This document shows, in pieces, positions 48,795 through 60,900 of a stretch of 64,000 nucleotides of DNA. The notes below the pieces were generated by a model that searched no databases, was not told the DNA's origin, and saw only the letters and a list, made by a program, of their open reading frames with translations. The DNA is from Rotaria sordida. Lineage: Eukaryota; Rotifera; Eurotatoria; Philodinida; Philodinidae. Numbering within the stretch: the first letter of the stretch is position 1; each line of letters starts with the position of its first letter. The position numbers and the translations under genes are program-made. Location: positions 62,001 to 126,000 of the forward strand of contig CAJNOL010000434.1 in NCBI GenBank assembly GCA_905250125.1, given 5' to 3'.

Positions 48795-49499
48795 AATTTG
48801 AGAATAATCAACGCTCAAATGGTCAGATTATATGAGGATTACTTCGCAAAATATCATTTTTCCTTTTTTTTGACAATATATTCACTTAACAAAAAAAACC
48901 AAGCAACTTTTTTTCTTCTATAAATATATGCTTATAAATCAAAATCAAGAATAATCTAGTCGCTCTTCTTTTTTTTGTATTAATCAAGTATATTTGTTCC
49001 TTATTTTTGTTGCTGACAATGTATTGTTGCACGAAATATTTTTTCCATGGAGTTTTATTGGTGTCTTTCAGTGTTCCTTTTCTCGTAATTTTATTTTTGT
49101 GTATGTATGTGTATGAAGATAAGTCAATATATATATAAGTGTGTGTGTGTGTGTGTTGCATAAACAGTAACACATCTGTATGGTTTATGTGGTCAATTTT
49201 ATTTATAAAAATAATAAAATAATATGTCTGTATAAGAATACAATTTTATGTAGAAGATATTCAATGAAAAAAAAGTGGTTACTGTACGTTTCTATACGAA
49301 GGAAAAAGTTAAAATATTAGAAGATTTTCAGTTGGAAAAATGTTCAGCGCTCTTTAGAACTGACGGATTATGTCCTAATGAAACACGAAAGAGAAGTACC
49401 GACACAACGCATATATAATTTCTATTGTGATTCCTCTGATAATTTCGTAAAAACAACAGTAAATTATTTTAAAAACCAAAGTATTTCACAAATTACGAC

Positions 49500-50240
49500 A
49501 TACTATGTATTAACAAAGCATTTAAAATATGAAAGCACAAAAGATCGGCCTTGAAGTGGTCGTTTAGTCAAATCATCCAACAAGATTTTGAATGATATTG
49601 TTAAATCCGTAAACAATCGGTGTAGTCTTAATCAACGTAAAATGACATGACGATTTCGAGTACACCAGTCAATAATTTCACGTAACCATCGAAGACGAAT
49701 ATCAGTTCTTATAAGAAAAAATTGAAAACCTCCAAAAACGGATAGTAAATAGCAATGAATTCGAACAGAAAAAAAAATTGTGTCAACGTATATCGAAAAT
49801 TGTTAAATGGTTGTGATTTAATTATGAACAATAAAAAATATTTAAAATTGACCGAAAATAACATCATCGGAAATTATCATTTCTATTCAACCGATCCAGC
49901 TATAACTCCTCCAAAACTGAGTTTCAACCGAAAATGAAATTTAAACCAAAACTAATGATTTCTATGGCTATGTCCTCGAAGAGGATTTTGAATATCTATG
50001 TTCAGAAAAGCAAGCAAGCTGTCGATCAAGAAATATCTTCAAAAGAATGTATTCATAGATTGAAAACTCTATGAATTCTACATGAAAGAAAAATATATAA
50101 AAAAAATTATCTAACAAAAGCTGCTCATCATTTGATTCAAAGAATCCAACGCAAGGCAACAGAATTTGATTAAGAAATGTTACAAGCCATGATTGAGAAT
50201 GTTCGGAAAAAGCTTCGAGCTATAGTGCGAGAAAAGCTAT
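49500..50240 (+). mobile_element. Decayed Tc1/mariner-superfamily transposase relic
   Basis: The plus-strand translation, allowing stops and frame changes, shows a second-HTH-like stretch (SGRLVKSSNKILNDIVKSVN, then RVHQSIISRN). It continues through an uninterrupted piece at 49755-49937 with LLNGCDLIMNNKKYLKLTEN and PAITPPKLSFNRK. Then come KPKLMISMAMSS and KQAVDQEI, with degenerate sequence to about 50240. The order matches the region of Tc1/mariner transposases around the first and second catalytic acidic residues. Several in-frame stops show it is dead. It is a different lineage from the relic at 3990-4690. No terminal repeats were identified. Confidence 0.7.
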
Positions 50241-50313
50241 AGTCAGTTTTCTAAATACAGCTTTTTTGTAATACTTGTCGTGCTATTTCTAATTAAAAAC
50301 CTAGCTTTCCATC

Positions 50314-50836
50314 GGACATTCACTACGCTGAGTATTTTGGGCACTATCATAAGCTTTTGTCAGCATATATACGTTCTATAAAACACAATGAGTACACACT
50401 TGTTGTCTTCTACAGAAATAAGATCGATCAGTTAACCCTTTCAACTTTGTATAGAGCGAGAGAAAATGTTGGGATTTAAAGGATTAAACCTAGATGGTTA
50501 TAACAACATCTGTAAAAAGATTGAAACAAGTGATATAAGCCATCTAAGCTAATCTTGTTTTAATGCCACACAAACATATGATGAAATGTATCGCTAGACG
50601 AATGCGAAGATAAATATTGACAGGAAGTAAGAATTTTCGATAGAGAACACATGCATTAAATATTGCAGTCTATCTATATACTGCTCTATGTTTAAGATGA
50701 TCATAAAAGAGTGCAAGATCAAACTATAAAATTTCAACAATAGGCACCATATACCTATTTTTCAATCTTTATAGAGCGTATATGTGTTGACAAAAGCTTG
50801 TGACAGTGCTCGAAATACTCAGTGTAGTGCATGTCC
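50314..50836. repeat. Non-autonomous inverted-repeat element (~523 bp)
   Basis: A ~68-bp arm starting GGACATTCACTACGCTGAGT and running through AAGCTTTTGTCA is repeated in reverse complement at 50770-50836, ending ACTCAGTGTAGTGCATGTCC, at roughly 85% identity by eye. The interior has no coding potential. No target duplication is obvious. Confidence 0.85.
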
Positions 50837-52414
50837 TTATGAAACTATTATTTTTTTCTTATATAAAATAATTCATAGTAAATTTTCCCTATAAATACTA
50901 TATAATTGGTCAACATTGTGATCCTCTTTTCATCCCTAATATAACTTTTTTTTTAAACTTTCTTTTAATCATTTTGTAGAGGAGAAAAAGTTGTACAATA
51001 TAGCTCAAAATCAGCCCGAGGTCTCATGTAATAACTGGAGGACAGCTGGAATAATGAAAAACATTGACATACGTTTTACTCAAAACATAAGCAGCCATAA
51101 GCAGTATTCAACCAATAAAATAAATTTTTTCCATTAAAAAATAATATGTCAATATCTCATTTTGTTCAGCTTTTCATGCTCTATGCTTTGATATATTACA
51201 CTGAAAATTTTGTAAATTTTCTGTCGGCTAAAATAACTCAACTTTATATTGATGATTTTCGGTCATATCTTTTAAATAATCTTTTGAGTCCTCTATAGTA
51301 AAATTGAGCTAACTTTTCATCAGCTCAATCAAATGCACTAAAAGTTTGGATTTAGAGGTTTTAGATAATGCTGAACAAAATGAGAACATCAAATCAAAAA
51401 AAAAAAACTAAATTTTATCGGGTGCTTCGATTTCTTGATGGTCTTTCGTGAACCCTCCCTTAAAAATTAGTTTTCTAGAGATTCCATCTAGTCCTGAAAC
51501 GAAAATTATTGTCTTATCATCACCTAAAGATTCTGAAGAAAGATTTGTACCGTTTAGAATCGACTTTGAACTTCTCATTCAGTTATAAGATGTTTTTTTT
51601 TCATCTGATTATTCGCGCTTCATCACGTCACTAACGAAGTGTAAATAGAATTTTTTGAGAAATCTAAGAATGCTCAGAAAAGCAGAATTTTGATATGAAA
51701 TTTTTATCCATATATAGATCAAATGATCTATATAATATCCTAAAAGTTTCAGCCGAAAACAATGTTATTTTATTGAGATATGGGATCTGCAACAAACAAT
51801 CATCTGCCATAGGTACTATATAAAAATCGAGTTTACTTCAAAAAATTCAATATGTCAACATAAAAACATGGTGTTTTTTCGGTTGAAACTTTCAAGATAT
51901 CTTATGAATTATTAGACCTATTTATGGACAAAGTTTGACATCGACATTCCACTTTTTAATTTTGTCGAATATATTTAAAGCTGGATCGAAAATTCAGCAA
52001 AAATGATCCTAACTCGAATTTAAGGGTCAATGTGGACAAATTCTTTTAGACTTTTACTAGTCTCATTAAGACATTCTTGTAGGCCTATTATAAACTGAAA
52101 CAGCATGTATCAGTTCTGATGCTCTCCTTGTAAGTGCGTTCATTATTGTTACTAACCATTAGAATGTACTTCTACTGATGAACAAACCTGACCATCTCAT
52201 CTCTTGTTCAAACAATATTATAATCGCTTGTCCAGCTCATTCTGTTCTCTTGACAAAAAAAATCGGACTCCACTCATGGTTATAATTTAAGTCTTTAATG
52301 ATAGGCCTGAAATTTCGACCAAAAAAGAAGATAATTAAAACTGAGATAAATTTTAATTCTATTTAAAATAAAATTCTAAATATATCTAAAAAAGTCAAAA
52401 TGAATTCTAATCAA

Positions 52415-53743
52415 TCATTTTTTGCATAACACATTTTTATCTTTGCCATAATTTTCAAGTTTTTTCCAAACATCAGTCTGTCGAAAATAAATTCCACGTA
52501 AATGTCTTGGTCCCGTAAATGCTTCTCGTGCATGTAACATTTTATAATTATCATAAAGAACAAAGTCTTCACGATTTAATGCAACTTTATATTGACATTG
52601 AGGATCATATAAAATTGATGCATATACACGATATGCATTATAATAAGCTGTTGTTAACCAAAATGGAAAATGAAATGGTGCCAAAGTAAAATAACTATGA
52701 CGAACTTGTTTTATTTTATCATTTTCTGTTTCAATTATTGGACCAATATGAATACTTTCAAATTGTTTTTGTTTTCGATGAAAATGAACTGGTATAGTTG
52801 TTAATAAATAATATGCATTTGGATCGATTTCACGAAGATAAAGTGCAGCATCACCAGCGTTTACAAATGTATTAGATCCACCAATGTCTGCTCGACTAAT
52901 ACATTGTAATAATTGCATACCTAGAGACATAAAAAAACGCAATATAAAAAGAAAAAAAAATTTTTAAATTAACATACCTGGTGGATCAGCAATAAATGGT
53001 TGATCAGTATGTAAATTAATTGCCGCATTTGTATAACCTAATTGATCTGTATTTTGATTTGTTGTATTATCTGTACGTAAATCTTCAATACGACCAAAAT
53101 GTGTTTCGACAACTGATGCACCATGAGGTAAAAAATCATTACTATAAAAACAGAAAATTAAATAAAAGCAAATGATATCTTCCGTCCCCCCCCCCCCCCC
53201 CCCTTCTCCTCCAAAAAAAGTGACTTACATAAGTTCTTCTGTATCTAAACCACGTTGTCGAACAACAACTAATCCAAATTTTTTTAATCTTTCAGCACAA
53301 TTTCTTAAATAAGTATCATATTCATTTTTATTATAAACGAATTCAATATCTTCAATTTTTGTTTGAGGTTTTTTAGTTTCAATTCGATTTTTTCCATATG
53401 CATTTGCTAATAAATATGATAAATCAAATAAACTAGTATGATCTTTTGACCAAACAATTTTAAGTTTTTGTTCATTATCAATTAATTCTACATGTTCAGG
53501 TTCAATTGTCGATGGAATTTCAGCACAATCAACAATACGTTCACCAGTTTGTGGATGAATAGATTTACCTATCTCAAAACAATTATGTCGTAACCAAATG
53601 TAGTGAAAATCTATAGTATCATTTTTATCAATTAAACGAAGATGATCTTTACGTCTTTCAACATGAAGAAAACGTTGACTATTGGATGGTAACGAACCAT
53701 GTACAAAACGAAGAAACGGACGAATATATTTAATAGTTGTCAT
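52415..53743 (-). CDS. Gamma-butyrobetaine / trimethyllysine dioxygenase family protein, three exons
   Basis: The exons are 53743-53229, 53141-52978 and 52920-52415; phases match and the product is about 394 residues. It is an Fe(II)/2-oxoglutarate oxygenase of the carnitine-synthesis family (BBOX1/TMLHE). The metal-binding triad is visible as H216-T-D218 (AINLHTDQPF) and H356 (KMLHAREAF); R368 (RHLRGIYFR) is placed to bind 2-oxoglutarate. The N-terminal GBBH-like domain is present (IDFHYIWLRHNC to TGERIVDC). In this domain the family's closely spaced zinc-binding cysteines are mostly missing: only one Cys remains before the HP motif. The Arg-rich N-terminus (MTTIKYIRPFLRFVHGS) could be a mitochondrial presequence, which would favour TMLHE, but which enzyme it is cannot be settled by eye. 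Intron 1 contains a run of about 18-20 cytosines. Confidence 0.9.
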
Positions 53744-56065
53744 TGTTTCATATATATGAATATTGTCGTTTTTTGCACGTTCTTTTTTATATACCGATGA
53801 TAATGTTGACTATAGAACAATGACTTAGATTAAATGTAATCATTTTTTTGTTTTCGTTAGATGATACTCTTTGTTTTTTTACACATAAACAATAGAAAGA
53901 CTATACGCACGATAACAAAACAATGACAACATGTACTTTCTCCTACAACCTTTTAAAACGTTTTTATGCTATCAGATGAAAAATATTATTCACTTTCGAA
54001 TTTGTATTTACGATTTTTGTGTAAATAGTGTTCTAGGTATTAAATATTGCCCTTTTGTATTAAGATTTTTGTGACATATAGTACTGATCCATGATGTTGT
54101 TGTTACATTATACCCCATAGTGGAATATAAAGGTGTAAAAATTGATTCTGTTAAACATTTTGAAGTATCTAGGGGTTAATATAACAACTAAACTCGGATG
54201 GAGAATATATATCCCAAAACGTTTGAAGGAAATAAGAAAAATCTATCATGCTCTTCAAATTCTGTAACAACATGTCACTCGAAAATCAGTCTATTCGAAT
54301 TTCTAACTTATCATGTTCAGCAATATAGGTACTTTAAACATTCATGCTTTCCAACATGTTGTTTTTATATATATATATAAATACCTTCTAGAGATGTATT
54401 AATCATTCGCAAAAAAAAGTCAAGCCGAATAGGATGAATATATTGTGCTGTAATGTGTTAAATTTTCTTTTTCTTTTCATTATGTTTGATTTTATTATTA
54501 TAATAAAACTGAATGAGTTTTCATCATAATCTCTGTAAGAATTAACTCACTAATATTTCTTTTTTATTTAAATATTAAAAACCTTGATATTTTTTTCTCA
54601 TTTTGTGTAGATGTTGTAAACGGATAGAGTGTGAACTTCTCTGTAAGTATTGAAACCACTGTGAATGGGAAGAAACATCTGTGTTTTCACCTGATACGTG
54701 ACTGTAGTTTTTTACGTTCGCACAAACACTAGTAGAAACTGACGCATAAGACATAATACGTACGGCGAAAAATGTAAGCAGTAGACAACTGAAAAAAGAA
54801 ACGATTAATGTCCTTAGAAAGATTGTCAAAAATAATAATTTGTTTATCATATTGTTACTGGTTTTTTTTGTAGCCAATATCATGCGAGTACGACAGAAAT
54901 TATAATATGAGCATTAACACTATTTGTTTATTCTAATATAACACAGAAAGAAATGGTGGTTTTTTTAACAAATAAACGACCCATGTGATTCAAACCGTAA
55001 CAAAATCATCGATAGATCGATCAGTAGAATGTGCGCTATACCAACAGTAGCTTGATAGTTGGTTTCCGACCGAAAATGTTCTGCCAGTACTTATAGGTAC
55101 TGCGGTGTATTGGTGACAATGCAAACAAATATGCAACATGGGAAAACTATCATATCAAATCACATGTATTGTTGTATTCAATATAAGTATGATTATTATT
55201 AAAAGAGTATATTCGTTGCACAAGCAGTTCAAGAGACAAAGATATTAATTCGTACATAACAATAATGATTGTAAATTGTTGATAAAACATTGATGTTATC
55301 TTGTGAATCACCTATTTGAGTAATGACATATCATAGAAAGATGTATTAGTCTTGATTATTTGATATGATCAACATTATAAATTTTTATAATATTAATCGT
55401 TAAATTTCATTATTTGAAACTTGAGTCTATAAAGAAGAAAATAGAATCTTTTGCTAGTTTGACGACAATCATTTTTTATATGCAGCTGAAGTTTTACGAT
55501 AAAAGATATAGTTTTATTGATATTTTATTTTGAAGATAAAAATCTAAGTAGTCTGTTCCATATTTCTTCCAAGATTTCATAGGATTCAAAAATCAATTTG
55601 TGCAACTTCGTTATACTAGAAAAGCATTGTTACTAGAAAAAAACAACAACAAATAATTAATAAAAATTTGAGTCCTGCAGCTCTGTACTACTCTAGGGTA
55701 AAGCTAGGGTATCATTTTGAATGTTGAAGGATATTATAGGATACATATTCATAATGTCGTCGTGCTCTATCTCATCTGAGATAAATTATCGAAAAAACAA
55801 GATTTTTTATTGCTTTTTCTCTCAGAATGTAAATGAAAATTTTGATTTGTATTTTCTAAATTTTCCCGTCTCGCCATCTTACTATTGGCTATTTCCATCA
55901 GTTCAGCAACAGCTGAGATAAATTTTGTCGGAAAAAAGCTGTACCTTTATTACAGTGTCTCTTACTTTTATACTCCTTCTAATATTTCTTGTCATTATGC
56001 ATGGAAAGCACAATACATTTCTTTTTTCTTGAAAACTCATTCTCTTAATATTTCCTAGGTATAGT

Positions 56066-56275
56066 CATCCGGTGTAATTCGGATCACTGTTCAAAAAAAT
56101 CTATTCATTTCACGCATTGCTTAACTATTTTACATAGGACAAAAAAGATTGTTTCACCAACAGATAGTCCAAAGTATTTTCTACAAGTCTATATAAAAAT
56201 CTAAAAATTGATTTTTACCGAGTTTTTACAAAAATGGTGAGAACTCTGAGAAAATCATCCGAATTACACCAGTTA
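56066..56275. repeat. Short inverted-repeat unit (~205 bp)
   Basis: CATCCGGTGTAATTCGGAT on the left is complemented by ATCCGAATTACACCAG on the right; a further GCGTAATTCGAATCATTCCAG follows directly outside. This is MITE-like but with short arms and undefined ends. Confidence 0.5.
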
Positions 56276-56851
56276 GCGTAATTCGAATCATTCCAGCAAT
56301 TTTAACTGACCAGAACTTTGAAAACCTCTAGCATTTTTTGAGTAGGTTTTCAAGTGTTATTCCTGAGACAAAAATAAATCGAGTTGACCAACTATCATTC
56401 AAAATAATGAAACATCAAAAAAATTACATTTTTTTGAGAAGTCTCACGAAAAAAAAGTTTGAGTTTTCAGATACAAAATTGTTGTCGCCACAAACTGATA
56501 AAAAAATTAGAATTATAAAATCTACCCTTAAGAAGCTACACAGCTAACAATGTTGCTTCAACTGCAATCGGTACGGGAATGTAACATCTTAACAAAACGA
56601 ATATGAAACATAAAATGTCAAATATCGTATTAAAAAAGAAGAGTAAACATTGAAATGCGAACATTCTTACCATATAATACCTTATCTCTTTGATATGACG
56701 TCGACAATTGTGAAATTGTACTAATGGGACCCGTCATTATGATTGAAGATGTACTTTGTGGACGTGGAATTGATAATTCTTCTTCAGACTATAATCATCC
56801 GAATAGAAATGTATTGTAAGAAGAAAAAAAAACTACTACAACAACTTACTG

Positions 56852-56924
56852 AGGGTGTGGGTGTTGATGTCGGCAATAGAACAACTACACCCACTCACTC
56901 CCATTTTCACCCACATCCACACCC
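56852..56924. repeat. Opposed telomere-like motifs (GGGTGTGGGTG ... CCACACCC)
   Basis: GGGTGTGGGTG faces a longer C-rich stretch with CACCCAC, CACCCACAT and CCACACCC, separated by about 40 bp. It lies ~1 kb upstream of the SLC45-type gene; a similar unit lies just downstream of that gene at 62718-62760. Confidence 0.8.
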
Positions 56925-57328
56925 AAAGTAAATTGGTAGCGTTTGGTTCTGTTTGCAATTCAGCTTTGTGGAGTTATTCTTAAACGAAAGAAAAAATAGG
57001 ATTCTATAGTTCCACTGTTTCTCGAGTGAAATCTAAAAAATGTATTTTATTTCAAACCATTTATGTACGGTTATCACAGTTTATGGCTAGCTTCAGCCGT
57101 AAGAAAAATAATATATTGATTTAGCGTGTTTTTCAAGAAACAACACGTAGAAAACTGGAAAACATCTCTATAGCGCATGAAACTGTGTCCTGTGATGTCA
57201 CTTGTTTCAAAAAACATTGGTTTTCTGCAAAAACTTGGAAAATTTCCGAGAGACACAGCTCCTATTCGCTCCATCCGACATCGCCATTACTATGAGTATG
57301 GCTGATAGATAAGTAACTGACACATACT

Positions 57329-57872
57329 TAAATAAAATGCGTCGTATTTATGAGTCACTCGTGATAGTATCGACCACTCTATCACGAAAATATGTTGCAG
57401 TCAGAATATCTCTCAGTATAAATGTATCGTAGTCTATCAGTTCACTAGTCATTCAGTGTTTTGTTTCGCACATACAACTGCATATAAACAATTCTATTGA
57501 GTATACCGAACTAATACATTTTCGTATATCTTCCTTTTCTAGATAATTTTTTGATTAGTCATTTATATCCGAGAACATGTGAACAGATTGATCATGAATA
57601 GACTGCCTTGAAGCGGTCTGACCAAGATTAAATTGATTCAGGACTAGAAATCTTAAGATCTTATTGTCTGAATCTAAGTATAGGTTGTTATTAATTCGAC
57701 TTGAGCTGGAAAAGTAGTCGTTTCCGAATTTTTAGAAAAGATAGTCGATTAGCCGAAAAATAGATTCGAATCACATTTTCAGAATATGTCGCAACGAGCA
57801 TATCGTATCGTACTTTAATATGTCGCAAAGAACAACACGTGCGACCTATTTTATCTCAGTGTGTATCATTGA
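57329..57872 (+). repeat. Left arm of ~550-bp inverted repeat around the SLC45 gene start
   Basis: Nearly the whole stretch from AATAAAATGCGTCGTATTTA to about CTATTTTATCTCAGTG is found in reverse complement at 59085-59652, with scattered mismatches. Matching landmarks include GATTAGCCGAAAAATAGATT and CACGAAAATATGTTGCAGTC. The arm ends about 95 bp before the ATG of the SLC45-type gene and so covers its likely promoter. Confidence 0.92.
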
Positions 57873-57967
57873 TGAAGTCATATATAACCATGTAGGTTCG
57901 AAATCGAAAAATAAATAAAAGGTAAAAACTCGTGTTTTTTAGATTATAATGTTATAAAAATATAGTT

Positions 57968-60900
57968 ATGGCAAATTCATCTTCATCATACGTTATAAGT
58001 GAACCAACAGGACCATTTCATTCTGATCATGAAGCAAATTTATCATATACATCTACATTTAATACATCACTTGAGCATAATTTACCAAATCAAATAGATT
58101 CAATACCTCCATCATCATCATCGATTTTTATTGATGCACCTGTTCTTCCATCAAATGAAACACCATCTGATTTTTTACATGGTTTTTCTGCACCGACCCT
58201 ACCAGTTTATATTAATATGAATATAAGTGAAAAAACAAATAATGTTGATTTTGCTGGACCAATAACAACAACAGACCCACCTTTATCACCTTCATATGTT
58301 GATTATCCATTATCTTCAACAACAGTTCAGAGACACAGTCATCATTATCTTCCACATCATTCACAAAATCAAAATCGTTATCCATATGTACATTATTATG
58401 AGCGACGATCTGCTTTTCGACGATCAAGAACACCAAACGGTATAGAAAAAAATTAGGAAATTTTTATTGAAAATATACTTTTTAGCCCCCTCAATGCCAG
58501 AACATTTATCGCCTGGTTATACACAAGATAGAACAGCAACATCAAGAAATGAAAATAGCAGAGATTATAACGAAAATAAAAAAGAAGAAGGTAATTTATA
58601 AAACATTTTTAATTCTATTCTTTTCCTGGTTCGAAATTTTCAAGTCTAATTACACCTATTTCTAATCGATCAACGTTAGTAATCATAACTGTTAGTAATG
58701 GGGTTGATTTTACTGAAGATTGAGTTGATAAATATATTGCATTTATAGTCTGACTTCGTGTTGTATTGACTGATGATTGATGCTTTAAATTAAATTGACA
58801 ATTTGAAGATGAGCTATGATTTAGAAGAATGCTTAGTGAAGGTGTTGGTGTTTTTTGATCGAAATGAGCATCTAATGAACAGAGAGTTGGTTCAGAACAA
58901 GCAAAATTTCGATGACCTAGATAATAGAGAAGAGTCGTGTCAATATCACTGGATGATCATAATACGGACTGACTATTAGAGAGCACTCTAACAAAGATAA
59001 TTCTATATACCTGTAATTGTGTATGTTTGTGTGTTACTCTCTCTCTCTTCTTTTTTTCGTTCTTTTCTTGTTATCTGTCGTCTTGTACATCCACACGCTA
59101 AGATAAAATGTGTCATATGTGTCCTACTTTGCAACACAATGCACGAGCCATTAAAGTATGATACGATATACTCATTGCGATACATGCGACATATTCTGAA
59201 AATGTAATTCGAATCTATTTTTCGGCTAATCGACTATCTTTTCTATAAATTCGGAAATGACTACTTTTTCAGTTTAAGTCGAATTAGTAACAACCTATAC
59301 TTAGATTCAGACAATAAGATCTTAAGATTTCTAGTCCTGAATCAATTTAATCTCGATCAGACCGCTTCAAGACAGTCTATTCATGATCAATCTGTCCACA
59401 TGTTCTCGGATATAAATGACTAATCAAAAAATTATCTAGAAAAGGAAGATATACGAAAATGTATTCATTCGGTATACTCAATAGAATTGTTTATATGTAG
59501 TTGTATGTGCAAAACAAAACACTGAATGACTAGTGAACTGATAGACTACGATACATTTATATTGAGAGATATTCTGACTGCAACACATTTTCGTGATAGA
59601 GTGGGCGATACTATCACGAGTGACTCATAAATACGACGGATTTTATTTTAATGGGCTGCTCTATTCATTGATATTGTTAAAAGAAATAATTATCATTTTA
59701 ATTAAAGAAGAAAGAAAATAATTATTCAATCTCTTGATAGCCGGGTACGCATTGAATAGAATGAAGTGCGTATAATCATTTGGGTCAATGTTATTGTTTT
59801 ATAGATTCTCACTCATACAGAAATGAACAGATATATGTATCATAGGAAAAAAGTGAATTATATGTTTGACTATTGTTCGGTAAATTCTATAGATTTCTAT
59901 TCATACCTGCTCATCAATCATGTTTTCTTTTTGTTCCTTTATATGCAGTATTTTGTTTTTAGATCAGCGACCATCAAAAAGTTTTTGGATTATTTTACGT
60001 TTGGTTTTTTTCGTTCTTGTGATTGAATTTATCGAGGCAGTTGAAACAGCACTTACTATACCGATTTTAACTTCACTACATGTAGATGAATCGTATGTTA
60101 TTTTTAAAAAACTTTACGTTTTATTTTAAGTTTTTATTAATAAAGGTTTTATTCAATGGCTTGGCTTATAAGTCCAATTCTTGGCTTTTTTTTCCAACCA
60201 ATTTTTGGTATGTGGAGTGATACATGTAAATGTCGATGGGGAAGACGAAGACCATTTATTCTAGCATTTGCTATTGGTAGATTTATTTAGAAATATTTAT
60301 TTGAAACAAAAATAAAATTTATTCTTTAAGGTGCTTATATTGGTATTGTATTGTTATTGAATAGTTCAGATTTAGGTGCAGTGTTCGGTGATTCAATTGT
60401 ATCTGAAAAAGTTAGTTTGTCTTCAGTTTTACGTATTTTCTACTTTATTTTTTGAGATTCCAATTAGAGCAGTTGTATTAACAGCTGCTGGAGTTACTTT
60501 AATTGGTAAAAAAAGAATAAACAATTATGTTTATTTAATTAATTGTAGAATATTATTTAGATTTTTGTGCGGATAGTGCTAATGCACCTATACGTGCTTA
60601 TTTGATTGACACAACAAATCCATCGGATCAAGAACGAGGATTTAATATACATGCTATTCTTGGTAAATGAGTGAATTTCTTCAAAAATTATTTTTTTTTT
60701 GTTTTTATTTGATTGTAGGAGGTAGAAAATGATGATACATTAGTAATGAAAACAATATTTTATTTAAATAGGTTTTGGTGGAGGTTTAGGTTTTATTGTT
60801 GGTACCATAAAATGGACACATATTTCGATGTTTAAGAAAGATGGTAAAAAAATCAATATTTCAAAACTTTGAATGAATTATTTTTGATCTAGGTGGTGAA

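Larger units (their letters stand above)
48795..52414. other. Intergenic region between KIF1 and the dioxygenase gene
   Basis: The two genes converge here. It includes a TG microsatellite at about 49139-49155, a Tc1/mariner relic at 49500-50240 and a foldback element at 50314-50836. From 50840 to 52414 nothing coding is visible. Confidence 0.55.
53744..57328. other. Intergenic region
   Basis: No supported gene. The left end should hold the dioxygenase promoter. It contains a short inverted pair at about 56066-56272 and an opposed telomere-like motif pair at 56852-56924. Open frames such as 54575-54883 (minus) have no domain or splice support. Confidence 0.5.

Noticed and set aside
48886-49173. 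Minus-strand frame after KIF1
   Set aside because: Starts in a TG microsatellite and has no domain; KIF1 already ends at 48794 on the other strand.
58212-58436. Minus-strand frame over SLC45 exon 1
   Set aside because: A shadow of exon 1, which is confirmed by its splice phase to exons 2 and 3.
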